Source of the DNA: an uncultured Bacteroides sp.
GTDB lineage: Bacteria > Bacteroidota > Bacteroidia > Bacteroidales > Bacteroidaceae
Length of the DNA stretch: 12,879 nt
Direction: 5' to 3'
Assembly (NCBI GenBank): GCA_900556625.1
Contig: USPQ01000080.1
Coordinates: 1 to 12,879 of the forward strand
The first letter of the stretch is position 1; each line of letters starts with the position of its first letter. A model generated the notes under the pieces. That model did not search any database. It was given only the letters and a program-made list of their open reading frames with translations, and had not been told where the DNA came from. The translations under genes and the position numbers were made by a program. Below are positions 6,107 to 12,879 of this stretch, in pieces.

Positions 6107-7564
6107 ATGAAACAAAACTTTTTTGCAGTCGACTTGGGCGCAACGAGCGGCCGTACTATCTTGGGTACTTTTATTGAAGGTGGATTGAATCTGGAAGAAA
6201 TCAATCGTTTTCCTAATCACTTGATTGAAGTGGGCGGGCATTTCTATTGGGATATTTATGCATTATATCGTCATGTCATTGAAGGATTAAAATTGGTGGC
6301 TCACCGTGGCGAGTCTATTGCTTCTATCGGTATTGATACGTGGGGAGTGGATTTTGTTTGTGTCGGAAAAGACGGAAACTTACTTCGTCAGCCTTATGCA
6401 TATCGTGACCCTCATACGGTAGGAGCTCCGGACGCTCTCTTTTCCCGCATCTCCCGTAGCAAGGTATATGAAAAGACGGGTATTCAGATAATGAATTTTA
6501 ATTCACTTTTTCAGTTAGATACTTTACGCCGTAATAATGATAGCGCATTGGAGGCAGCGGATAAGATATTGTTTATGCCGGATGCATTAAGTTATATGCT
6601 GACCGGGAAAATGGTGACGGAATATACGATTGCTTCGACTGCTCAATTGGTGAATGCACAAACTCGAAGTCTCGAACCGGAGTTACTGAAAGTGGTTGGA
6701 TTGACAGAGAAGAACTTCGGTCGTTTTGTATTCCCGGGTGAAAAGGTAGGAGTATTGACAGAAGAAGTGCAGAAAATAACCGGATTGGGAGCTGTGCCTG
6801 TGATTGCTGTGATCGGACATGATACGGGGGCTGCTGTTGCCGCTGTTCCAGCGTTAGACCGTAATTTTGCTTATTTGAGTAGCGGTACTTGGTCGTTGAT
6901 GGGAGTTGAAACGGACGCTCCGGTGATTAATACCGAAACAGAAACCTTGAATTTTACGAATGAAGGTGGTGTGGAAGGAACAATTCGTCTGCTGAAGAAT
7001 ATTTGCGGAATGTGGCTATTGGAACGTTGCCGTTTGAATTGGGGAGATACAAGTTATCCTGAGTTAATCAGCGAGGCAGATGCTTGCGAACCGTTCCGCA
7101 GCCTGATTAATCCGGATGATGATTGCTTTGTAAACCCTGCGAATATGGAAAAATCGATTGCTGCCTATTGCCATGCCACTGGACAGCCTGTTCCCGAACA
7201 ACGTGGACAAGTAGTGCGTTGTATCTTTGAGAGTCTGGCCTTGCGTTATCGTCAGGTGTTGGAGAACTTGCGTTCTCTTTCTCCTCGTCCGATTGAAACA
7301 TTGCATGTGATTGGCGGTGGCAGCCGTAACGATTTACTGAACCAGTTTACTGCCAATGCTATCGGTATTCCGGTAGTTGCGGGACCGTCCGAAGCCACTG
7401 CTATCGGTAATGTGATGATTCAGGCAATGGCGGCGGGGGAAGCAACGGATATGGCAGGTATGCGTCGGCTAATCCAGCGGTCTGTTCCTTTAAAAACTTA
7501 TCATCCACAAGATACGGATGCTTGGGATACGGCTTATATCCACTTTAAAAACTGCATTCGATAA
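6107..7564 (+). CDS. rhaB: L-rhamnulokinase (RhaB, called RhaK in Bacteroides)
   Basis: This 485-residue FGGY-family sugar kinase phosphorylates L-rhamnulose to L-rhamnulose 1-phosphate with ATP in the cytosol. The first actin-like domain opens with AVDLGATSGRTILG (7-20, phosphate loop) and has GIDTWGVDF (75-83). The catalytic base is expected at Asp239 in IGHDTGAAVAAVPA (236-249). The second domain has YLSSGTWSLMG (256-266) and the adenine-binding GGGSRNDLLNQFTANA (403-418). Length agrees with E. coli RhaB (489). The start follows a TATCTTTG promoter element and a candidate AraC-type operator. It is the first gene of a five-gene rhamnose operon; the isomerase follows after 44 bp. The complete operon around it separates rhamnulokinase from fuculokinase or xylulokinase. 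Confidence 0.95.
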   Translation: MKQNFFAVDLGATSGRTILGTFIEGGLNLEEINRFPNHLIEVGGHFYWDIYALYRHVIEGLKLVAHRGESIASIGIDTWGVDFVCVGKDGNLLRQPYAYRDPHTVGAPDALFSRISRSKVYEKTGIQIMNFNSLFQLDTLRRNNDSALEAADKILFMPDALSYMLTGKMVTEYTIASTAQLVNAQTRSLEPELLKVVGLTEKNFGRFVFPGEKVGVLTEEVQKITGLGAVPVIAVIGHDTGAAVAAVPALDRNFAYLSSGTWSLMGVETDAPVINTETETLNFTNEGGVEGTIRLLKNICGMWLLERCRLNWGDTSYPELISEADACEPFRSLINPDDDCFVNPANMEKSIAAYCHATGQPVPEQRGQVVRCIFESLALRYRQVLENLRSLSPRPIETLHVIGGGSRNDLLNQFTANAIGIPVVAGPSEATAIGNVMIQAMAAGEATDMAGMRRLIQRSVPLKTYHPQDTDAWDTAYIHFKNCIR

Positions 7565-7608
7565 TTAATAAATAACCGGTGGAATATCATTTTAAACAAT
7601 AGAATATC

Positions 7609-8865
7609 ATGAAAAAAGAAGAACTGATTCAGAAAGCGTATGAGATTGCTGTGGAACGTTATGCAGCGGTAGGGGTAGACACCGAACAAGTATTGAAAAC
7701 CATGCAGGATTTTCATCTGTCACTTCATTGTTGGCAGGCTGACGACGTAGCAGGATTTGAAGTACAGGCCGGTTCGTTGACTGGTGGTATCCAGGCTACC
7801 GGTAACTATCCGGGTAAAGCCCGCAATATTGACGAACTGCGTGCCGATATCTTGAAAGCCGCTTCTTATATCCCGGGTACTCATCGGCTGAACCTGCATG
7901 AGATTTACGGAGATTTTCAGAGGAAGGTGGTAGACCGCGATCAGGTGGAACCCGAACATTTCAAAAGCTGGATAGAGTGGGGGAAAGAACATAATATGAA
8001 ACTGGACTTTAATTCTACTTCTTTCTCACATCCGAAATCCGGTGATTTGTCGCTTTCTAACCCGGATGAGGGTATCCGCCAGTTCTGGATTGAACATACG
8101 AAACGTTGTCGTGCAGTGGCCGAAGAAATGGGTAAAGCGCAAGGTGATCCTTGCATCATGAATCTTTGGGTACACGACGGAAGCAAGGATATTACAGTCA
8201 ATCGTATGAAATACCGTGCACTGTTGAAAGATTCTCTGGACCAGATTTTCGCTACTGGATATAAGAATATGAAAGACTGTATCGAATCTAAGGTGTTTGG
8301 TATCGGTTTGGAAAGTTATACGGTAGGTTCTAATGACTTCTACATCGGCTATGGTGCTTCACACAATAAGATGATTACATTGGATACAGGTCACTTTCAT
8401 CCGACAGAAAGTGTGGCTGACAAAGTATCTTCATTGTTACTTTATGTTCCTGAACTGATGCTGCACGTAAGCCGTCCGGTACGTTGGGATTCCGACCACG
8501 TCACTATCATGGATGATCCTACTATGGAACTGTTCAGTGAAATCGTTCGTTGTGGTGCACTAGATCGTGTACACTATGGCCTTGATTATTTCGATGCATC
8601 TATCAATCGTATCGGTGCTTATGTAATCGGTAGCCGTGCTGCACAGAAATGTATGACTCGTGCTTTGCTTGAACCGATTGCCAAATTGCGTGAATACGAA
8701 GCTAACGGACAAGGATTTCAGCGTTTGGCTTTGCTTGAAGAAGAAAAAGCGCTTCCTTGGAATGCGGTATGGGATATGTTCTGCTTGAAAAATAATGTTC
8801 CGGTAGGCGAAGATTTCATTGCGGAGATCGAAAAGTACGAAGCTGAAGTAACTTCTAAACGATAA
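7609..8865 (+). CDS. rhaA: L-rhamnose isomerase
   Basis: This 418-residue metal-dependent isomerase interconverts L-rhamnose and L-rhamnulose, the first catabolic step. It is nearly the same length as E. coli RhaA (419) and has the same long conserved blocks: HCWQADDVAGFE (40-51), GSLTGGIQATGNYPGKARN (55-73), GIGLESYTVGSNDFYIGYG (231-249), LDTGHFHPTE (258-267), LHVSRPVRWDSDH (285-297) and GLDYFDASINRI (324-335). Acidic and histidine residues in these blocks (for example Glu235, His262, Asp294, Asp296) are the likely metal ligands. The permease gene follows after 3 bp, a sign of translational coupling. The upstream gap of 44 bp contains the direct repeat GAATATCAT at 7582-7590 and 7602-7610, the second running into the start codon. 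Confidence 0.97.
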   Translation: MKKEELIQKAYEIAVERYAAVGVDTEQVLKTMQDFHLSLHCWQADDVAGFEVQAGSLTGGIQATGNYPGKARNIDELRADILKAASYIPGTHRLNLHEIYGDFQRKVVDRDQVEPEHFKSWIEWGKEHNMKLDFNSTSFSHPKSGDLSLSNPDEGIRQFWIEHTKRCRAVAEEMGKAQGDPCIMNLWVHDGSKDITVNRMKYRALLKDSLDQIFATGYKNMKDCIESKVFGIGLESYTVGSNDFYIGYGASHNKMITLDTGHFHPTESVADKVSSLLLYVPELMLHVSRPVRWDSDHVTIMDDPTMELFSEIVRCGALDRVHYGLDYFDASINRIGAYVIGSRAAQKCMTRALLEPIAKLREYEANGQGFQRLALLEEEKALPWNAVWDMFCLKNNVPVGEDFIAEIEKYEAEVTSKR

Positions 8866-8868
8866 GTT

Positions 8869-9888
8869 ATGGATATTCTGATCGGCTTGCTGATTATAGC
8901 CATTGGTAGCTTTTGCCAGTCTAGTTCTTATGTACCTATTAAAAAGGTAAAAGAGTGGAGTTGGGAAAGCTTTTGGTTGATACAAGGTGTATTTGCCTGG
9001 TTAGTGTTTCCGTTCCTGGGATCATTGCTGGGGGTGTCCGAAGGAGGCAGTTTGTTTGAACTGTGGGGAGCTGGAGGTGCCGGAATGAGCATCTTGTATG
9101 GCATATTGTGGGGAGTAGGAGGATTGACTTTCGGGCTTTCCATGCGTTATCTGGGTGTTGCATTGGGACAGAGCATCTCGTTGGGGACTTGTGCCGGTTT
9201 CGGAACGCTCCTTCCGGCTCTTTTTGCGGGAACAAATTTGTTCGAAGGTAACGGACTGGTTCTTCTGCTAGGTGTTTGTATTACGTTAGCCGGTATTGCG
9301 ATTATTGGCTATGCTGGTAGTTTGCGTGCGCAGAATATGAGTGAAGAAGAAAAGCGCGCTGCTGTGAAAGACTTTGCTTTGACGAAGGGATTGTTGGTAG
9401 CGTTGCTGGCAGGTGTGATGAGTGCCTGTTTCGCTTTGGGACTGGATGCCGGGACACCTATCAAGGAGGCTGCATTAGCGGGAGGAGTTGAAGGACTTTA
9501 TGCAGGTCTTCTTGTTATCTTTCTGGTTACATTCGGAGGGTTCCTGACAAATGCAATTTATTGTTTGCAACAGAATGTGACTAATAAATCCATGAATGAC
9601 TATGCTAAAGGGAAAGTGTGGAGTAACAATTTAGTATTCTGTGCGTTGGCCGGTGTGCTGTGGTATATGCAGTTCTTCGGACTGGAAATGGGAAAGAGCT
9701 TTCTTGCCGAAAGCCCCGTATTACTGGCTTTTTCCTGGTGTATCCTAATGGCATTGAATGTGACCTTCAGTAATGTCTGGGGGATTATCCTGAAAGAATG
9801 GAAGGGAGTATCTGCGAAAACAATCACTGTGCTGGTTTGTGGACTGCTGGTGTTGATTTTCTCGCTGGTATTCCCGAATTTGTTTTAA
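8869..9888 (+). CDS. rhaT: L-rhamnose/proton symporter
   Basis: This 339-residue inner-membrane permease imports L-rhamnose with protons. I count about ten hydrophobic segments, near residues 2-20, 34-55, 70-90, 95-118, 129-148, 170-192, 207-228, 250-272, 282-305 and 318-337. This agrees with the ten-segment RhaT family (E. coli RhaT is 344 residues). The start MDILIGLLIIAIGSFCQSSSY and the blocks LGVALGQSISLGTC and FSNVWGIILKEWKG are RhaT-like. The only sizeable soluble stretch is the charged loop near 149-169 (LRAQNMSEEEKRAAVKD). It lies 3 bp after the isomerase and 13 bp before the aldolase. B. thetaiotaomicron literature calls this gene rhaP. Rhamnose itself would come from outer-membrane systems encoded elsewhere. 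Confidence 0.95.
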   Translation: MDILIGLLIIAIGSFCQSSSYVPIKKVKEWSWESFWLIQGVFAWLVFPFLGSLLGVSEGGSLFELWGAGGAGMSILYGILWGVGGLTFGLSMRYLGVALGQSISLGTCAGFGTLLPALFAGTNLFEGNGLVLLLGVCITLAGIAIIGYAGSLRAQNMSEEEKRAAVKDFALTKGLLVALLAGVMSACFALGLDAGTPIKEAALAGGVEGLYAGLLVIFLVTFGGFLTNAIYCLQQNVTNKSMNDYAKGKVWSNNLVFCALAGVLWYMQFFGLEMGKSFLAESPVLLAFSWCILMALNVTFSNVWGIILKEWKGVSAKTITVLVCGLLVLIFSLVFPNLF

Positions 9889-9901
9889 ATAATAGATATA
9901 T

Positions 9902-10711
9902 ATGAAATCAATTTTAGAAAATCGCTCGGCACTTGCCAAGGAAGTAGACAAGGTAGCAGAAGTTGCCGGATACTTGTGGCAGAAAGGATGGGCTGAACGT
10001 AATGGCGGTAATATCACCATTAATATCACAGAATTTGTAGACGATGAAATTCGTCGGATGCAGCCGATTAGTGAAGTCAGGTCAATCGGTGTCACACTGC
10101 CTTATCTCAAAGGCTGTTATTTTTACTGTAAAGGAACCAACAAACGTATGCGTGATTTAGCTCGTTGGCCGATGGAGAATGGTTCGGTAATCCGGATTTT
10201 GGATGATTGTGCCAGTTATGTTATTATAGCTGATGAGGCGGTTGTCCCGACATCAGAGCTGCCTTCTCATTTGAGCGTGCATAATGACTTGTTGAGTAAG
10301 AATTCTCCTTATAAGGCTTCCGTACATACTCACCCTATCGAATTGATTGCAATGACGCATTGTGAAAAATTCCTTCAAAAGGATGTGGCTACCAATTTGT
10401 TGTGGAGTATGATTCCGGAGACAAAGGCATTCTGCCCGAGAGGTTTGGGAATCATTCCTTATAAGTTGCCTAGTTCGGTAGAACTGGCAGAAGCTACGAT
10501 TAAGGAATTGCAGGACTATGATGTGGTGATGTGGGAAAAGCATGGAGTATTTGCTGTTGACTGCGATGCGATGCAGGCTTTCGACCAAATTGACGTATTA
10601 AATAAATCCGCATTAATTTATATTGCAGCCAAGAATATGGGCTTCGAACCGGATGGCATGAGCCGGGAACAGATGAAGGAAATGACTGTTGCCTTCAATC
10701 TTCCTAAATAA
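9902..10711 (+). CDS. rhaD: L-rhamnulose-1-phosphate aldolase
   Basis: This 269-residue class-II aldolase cleaves rhamnulose 1-phosphate into dihydroxyacetone phosphate and L-lactaldehyde. The zinc ligands are seen as His142 and His144 in SVHTHPIEL (140-148) and His214 in WEKHGVFAVD (211-220). The catalytic glutamate is Glu119 in PTSELPSHL (116-124). GGNITINI (35-42) and GTNKRMRDLARWP (78-90) shape the phosphate site. Length fits E. coli RhaD (274), and these residues fall within two positions of its numbering. The gene is 13 bp after rhaT. It is followed by a 98-bp gap with an internal promoter and a hairpin, the largest gap in the operon. In B. thetaiotaomicron papers this gene is named rhaA, so symbols can be confused. 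Confidence 0.96.
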   Translation: MKSILENRSALAKEVDKVAEVAGYLWQKGWAERNGGNITINITEFVDDEIRRMQPISEVRSIGVTLPYLKGCYFYCKGTNKRMRDLARWPMENGSVIRILDDCASYVIIADEAVVPTSELPSHLSVHNDLLSKNSPYKASVHTHPIELIAMTHCEKFLQKDVATNLLWSMIPETKAFCPRGLGIIPYKLPSSVELAEATIKELQDYDVVMWEKHGVFAVDCDAMQAFDQIDVLNKSALIYIAAKNMGFEPDGMSREQMKEMTVAFNLPK

Positions 10712-10713
10712 TA

Positions 10714-10745
10714 TTTGTATTAATCATTGAATTTATCTACTTTAG
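10714..10745 (+). promoter_or_regulatory. Candidate internal promoter for lactaldehyde reductase
   Basis: TTTG (10714-10717) is followed after 20 bp by TACTTTAG (10738-10745), one mismatch from TAnnTTTG. Spacing and boxes fit the Bacteroides consensus. Transcription would start near 10752, some 58 nt before the fucO ATG. This would let the last gene be expressed without rhamnose. Confidence 0.5.
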
Positions 10746-10746
10746 C

Positions 10747-10783
10747 AACCGCAATATTTCCTACAATAGGAGATGTTGCGGTT
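10747..10783 (+). other. Hairpin between rhaD and fucO
   Basis: AACCGCAA (10747-10754) pairs perfectly with TTGCGGTT (10776-10783), and an inner TCCT/AGGA pair closes a small loop, leaving a short internal loop on each side. No T-run follows, so it is not a standard terminator. In the long rha transcript it may be an mRNA-processing or stability element. A transcript from the internal promoter would begin inside its left arm. Confidence 0.5.
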
Positions 10784-10809
10784 AACCCTTTAAACAAAAT
10801 AACACAACC

Positions 10810-11964
10810 ATGAATCGCATTATTTTAAATGAGACTTCTTATTTCGGTGCAGGTTGCCGGAGTGTAATTGCTGTGGAAGCAGCTAGACGTGGCTTTAAGA
10901 AAGCCTTTTTTGTTACAGATAAAGACCTTGTCAAGTTCGGTGTAGCTGCCGAAATCATCAAAGTATTCGACGACAATAAGATTCCTTATGAACTTTACAG
11001 TGATGTAAAAGCCAATCCTACTATTGCCAATGTACAGAATGGTGTGGCTGCATATAAAGCTTCCGGTGCTGATTTTATCGTGGCATTGGGTGGTGGTTCT
11101 TCTATTGATACGGCAAAAGGTATTGGTATTGTAGTGAACAATCCGGATTTCGCAGATGTGAAATCTTTGGAAGGGGTGGCCGATACCAAACATAAGGCTG
11201 TGCCGACCTTCGCATTGCCTACTACCGCAGGAACTGCTGCCGAAGTGACTATCAATTACGTGATTATCGACGAAGATGCCCGTAAGAAAATGGTTTGCGT
11301 AGACCCGAATGACATTCCGGCAGTGGCTATTGTGGACCCGGAATTGATGTATTCTATGCCGAAAGGGCTGACTGCTGCTACGGGTATGGACGCTTTGACG
11401 CATGCTATCGAAAGTTACATCACTCCGGGAGCTTGGGCGATGAGCGATATGTTTGAACTGAAAGCCATTGAAATGATTGCGCAGAATCTGAAAGCGGCTG
11501 TGGATAATGGCAAAGATGTAGTTGCCCGTGAAGCGATGTCTCAAGCACAATATATTGCTGGTATGGGATTCTCAAATGTAGGTTTGGGAATCGTTCACTC
11601 AATGGCTCACCCGTTGGGTGCTTTCTATGATACTCCTCATGGGGTGGCAAATGCTTTATTGTTGCCTTATGTAATGGAATATAATGCCGAATCTCCGGCT
11701 GCTCCGAAATATATCAATATAGCGAAAGCTATGGGAGTCGAAACTGCCGGTATGAGTGAGGCGGAAGGTGTAAAAGCGGCTATTGAAGCGGTAAAATCTC
11801 TTTCTCTCAGTATCGGTATCCCGCAAAAATTGCATGAGATCAATGTGAAAGAAGAAGATATCCCTGCATTGGCGGTAGCTGCCTTTAATGATGTTTGTAC
11901 GGGTGGTAACCCTCGTCCTACATCAGTTGAAGACATTGAAGTATTATATCGCAAAGCATTTTAA
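10810..11964 (+). CDS. fucO: Lactaldehyde reductase (iron-dependent alcohol dehydrogenase)
   Basis: This 384-residue group-III iron-containing alcohol dehydrogenase reduces L-lactaldehyde to L-1,2-propanediol with NADH, regenerating NAD+ during anaerobic rhamnose or fucose breakdown. The NAD-binding loop is ALGGGSSIDTAKGI (92-105). Metal ligands are expected at Asp194 and His198 (GMDALTHAIESYITPGA, 192-208), His263 and His277 (GIVHSMAHPLGAFYDTPHG, 260-278). Length matches E. coli FucO (382). It is the last gene of the rhamnose operon, with a possible promoter of its own upstream and a strong terminator about 45 bp downstream. It may also serve fucose catabolism, which makes the same aldehyde. 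It is called rhaO in B. thetaiotaomicron literature. Confidence 0.94.
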   Translation: MNRIILNETSYFGAGCRSVIAVEAARRGFKKAFFVTDKDLVKFGVAAEIIKVFDDNKIPYELYSDVKANPTIANVQNGVAAYKASGADFIVALGGGSSIDTAKGIGIVVNNPDFADVKSLEGVADTKHKAVPTFALPTTAGTAAEVTINYVIIDEDARKKMVCVDPNDIPAVAIVDPELMYSMPKGLTAATGMDALTHAIESYITPGAWAMSDMFELKAIEMIAQNLKAAVDNGKDVVAREAMSQAQYIAGMGFSNVGLGIVHSMAHPLGAFYDTPHGVANALLLPYVMEYNAESPAAPKYINIAKAMGVETAGMSEAEGVKAAIEAVKSLSLSIGIPQKLHEINVKEEDIPALAVAAFNDVCTGGNPRPTSVEDIEVLYRKAF

Positions 11965-11991
11965 TGTTTAAATAAGATTTGTTTGTGAGAA

Positions 11992-12003
11992 ACATCCGGA
12001 TGT
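11992..12003. repeat. 12-bp perfect palindrome after fucO
   Basis: ACATCCGGATGT is its own reverse complement. It lies between the fucO stop and the terminator hairpin and resembles the terminator stem-loop (ACACTCCGGGTGT), so it may be a stabilising 3' structure or a regulator site. Confidence 0.4.
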
Positions 12004-12007
12004 ATCC

Positions 12008-12038
12008 AAAAAGACACTCCGGGTGTTTTTTGTTTCTT
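12008..12038 (+). terminator. Intrinsic terminator of the rhamnose operon
   Basis: AAAAAGACAC pairs with GTGTTTTTT around the loop TCCGG: ACAC 12014-12017 with GTGT 12023-12026, then one G-T wobble and an A/T extension. It is followed by more T-rich sequence (TGTTTCTT). It begins 44 bp after the fucO stop. Confidence 0.8.
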
Positions 12039-12064
12039 AGCATACGATTTCTGAAGATAATTCT

Positions 12065-12072
12065 TATTTTTG
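12065..12072 (+). promoter_or_regulatory. Possible relic -7 box of the AraC-type pseudogene
   Basis: TATTTTTG matches TAnnTTTG and lies 15 bp before the ATG at 12088. No clear -33 box is seen at the right distance. It may be a remnant of the regulator's promoter. Confidence 0.35.
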
Positions 12073-12087
12073 TCCAACCCAAATTGT

Positions 12088-12604
12088 ATGAAAACACATT
12101 GATATGGCTGAGGACAATGGCTTAGGAGTGGAATTTAAATACTTGATTGTAAATGACATGGACCGGAAATTCGGTTTGTGAGTTAATACGGTCGGCTATC
12201 AGTCTATTCCTCCCGACTCTCCCTATCCGTTGAAAGAACATTCTGTCTCCAAAAAACAAGATTTTTGAAATGAGTGATGTCGATCAGAAGATTGAACAGG
12301 CCAAGATTATAATGAATGAAAATGTAGCCGGCAATGTGAATCCGGAGGAGTTGGCGATGAGGTTGAATATTAGCTATTCATGGTTCCGCCGTGTTTTCAA
12401 AGAATATACAGGATATGCTCCCGCCAAATACTTTCAAGAACTGAAACTTCGTAAAGCCAAACAACTACTGGTCGGTACTTCCCAATCCGTCAAGGAGATT
12501 CTTTTTTTCTTGGTTTCCAGTCTACCGAATACTTCTTTTCTTTTTTCAAGAAGCGTACAGGGCTTACTTCGTTGGAGTATCGTTCGTTTGGGAGAGAAGA
12601 GTGA
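12088..12604 (+). pseudogene. rhaR: Decayed AraC-family regulator, probable rhaR remnant
   Basis: This is an AraC-type rhamnose regulator in ruins. From 12092 one frame reads KHIDMAEDNGLGVEFKYL and on to DRKFGL, then hits TGA at 12179 where TGG (Trp) is likely ancestral. It resumes VNTVGYQSIPPDSPYPLKEH to about 12241. About 120 residues of the expected ligand-binding domain then seem missing compared with intact AraC regulators of some 290 residues. The tail SKKQDF runs out of frame at a T-run (12262-12266). The DNA-binding domain continues from 12267 in the next frame (EELAMRLNISYSWFRRVF, then YFQELKLRKAKQLL). A second shift in the 7-T run at 12502-12508 moves the last part, LGFQSTEYFFSFFKKRTGLT to REE, back to the first frame, ending at TGA 12602-12604. 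Position next to the rha operon supports rhaR, but a paralogue is possible. Confidence 0.82.
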
Positions 12605-12788
12605 ATTTATAGTATATCAACGAAATATATAGTTGTGAATAAGTGAATCTTGCCTTGTTTATAAACGGTCCTCGTTTAGGAGCAATTATTTTATTTTTAG
12701 ATAATTAACCTGTTAATAACTTTGTTGGTATTCTTGTTGGTAACTGAAAGGAACTTGTGAATTGAACTACTATTGAAAGAGCCTACAT
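12605..12788. other. Intergenic region with a possible promoter and a short repeat
   Basis: No coding sequence is seen. A weak TCCT/AGGA hairpin (12669-12681) is followed by T-rich DNA. TAACTTTG (12717-12724) matches the -7 consensus, with TTTT (12694-12697) 19 bp upstream as a partial -33 box. TTGTTGGTA is repeated at 12722-12730 and 12734-12742 with a 12-bp period. A transcript from this promoter would end at the terminator at 12789-12827. Confidence 0.4.
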
Positions 12789-12827
12789 AAAAAAGAAGAA
12801 TCGCATTTCTACGATTCTTCTTTTTTT
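12789..12827. terminator. Bidirectional intrinsic terminator beside the tRNA gene
   Basis: A 15-nt arm (12789-12803, ending GAAGAATCG) pairs perfectly with 12812-12826 (beginning CGATTCTTC) around an 8-nt loop. Runs of A on the left and T on the right give a U-tract on either strand. On the minus strand it lies just after the tRNA 3' end; on the plus strand it would stop transcripts leaving the regulator region. Confidence 0.85.
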
Positions 12828-12829
12828 AG

Positions 12830-12879
12830 TTGCGGAGATCCGACTCGAACGAATGACCTTTGGGTTATGAGCCCAACGA
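12830..12879 (-). tRNA. Initiator tRNA-fMet (anticodon CAT), 3' part
   Basis: The minus strand gives the anticodon arm TTGGGCTCATAACCCAA, with anticodon CAT at 12867-12869. The T-arm is ATTCG-TTCGAGT-CGGAT, the acceptor 3' strand CTCCGCA, and the discriminator A is at 12830. Three consecutive G-C pairs (GGG/CCC) at the base of the anticodon loop and the A before the discriminator are hallmarks of bacterial initiator tRNA, and the stretch resembles E. coli tRNA-fMet closely. The 5' half lies beyond the window. CCA is not encoded. A strong terminator follows directly. Confidence 0.9.

Noticed and set aside
10747..10783. Hairpin before fucO as an intrinsic terminator
   Set aside because: No T-run follows the right arm, and the next gene belongs to the same pathway.
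10825..11550. Minus-strand open frame of 241 codons opposite fucO
   Set aside because: It mirrors the codons of a well-supported dehydrogenase and its protein is low-complexity, rich in His, Ser and Ile, with no domain.
12502..12508. The 7-T run as a phase-variation or programmed frameshift site
   Set aside because: The other lesions in the same gene (TGA at 12179, large deletion, second indel) would keep it broken whatever the length of this tract.
12270..12632. A 120-codon open frame encoding an AraC helix-turn-helix, which could be taken as an intact small regulator
   Set aside because: Its last part after the 7-T run at 12502-12508 is non-AraC sequence, while the correct AraC C terminus continues in another frame to the TGA at 12602. 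N-terminal remnants also lie upstream in a different frame. It is better read as part of a pseudogene.
1..12879. A novel defence, mobile or biosynthetic system
   Set aside because: Every intact gene belongs to a known family of arginine, proline or rhamnose metabolism or to a common regulator type. No transposase, integrase, inverted-repeat boundary, CRISPR-like array or nuclease was seen.

Overview
The window looks like chromosomal DNA from a gut Bacteroides, close to B. thetaiotaomicron. Four things suggest this: the protein sequences, the gene order (arginine genes divergent from a rhamnose operon), promoters of the Bacteroides type (TTTG at -33, TAnnTTTG at -7), and weak or absent Shine-Dalgarno sequences. 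I see no mobile element, CRISPR array, phage gene or defence system. Most of the window is core or carbohydrate metabolism; the interesting parts are the control regions and a decayed regulator.

Positions 1-5871, all on the minus strand and read right to left, hold an amino-acid block. The order is argR (arginine repressor), a GNAT acyltransferase that probably performs the first arginine step, argG, argC and argD, tightly spaced and probably one ArgR-controlled operon. The operon ends at a strong hairpin terminator (1393-1438). A consensus promoter embedded in the edge of that terminator then drives proC and an XRE-cupin regulator whose 3' end lies just outside the window. In Bacteroides the arginine pathway is known to run on N-succinylated rather than N-acetylated intermediates, so argC, argD and the GNAT enzyme should be read in that light.

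Positions 5872-6106 are a divergent control region. The argR side carries TGCAT-centred repeats at an exact 21-bp period, the spacing expected of tandem ARG boxes. The rhamnose side carries a 21-bp-spaced direct repeat just upstream of a -7 box that lacks a good -33 element, the layout expected for an AraC-family activator.

Positions 6107-11964, plus strand, hold a complete L-rhamnose utilisation operon: rhamnulokinase, L-rhamnose isomerase, rhamnose permease, rhamnulose-1-phosphate aldolase and lactaldehyde reductase. Together they import rhamnose and convert it to DHAP plus 1,2-propanediol. A near-consensus internal promoter and a hairpin precede the last gene, so lactaldehyde reductase may also be made independently.

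Positions 12088-12604 hold the place where the rhamnose activator RhaR would be expected. Here it is a pseudogene: an early stop, an apparent large central deletion and frameshifts in short homopolymers. The right end holds a bidirectional terminator and the 3' part of an initiator tRNA-fMet on the minus strand, cut by the window edge.
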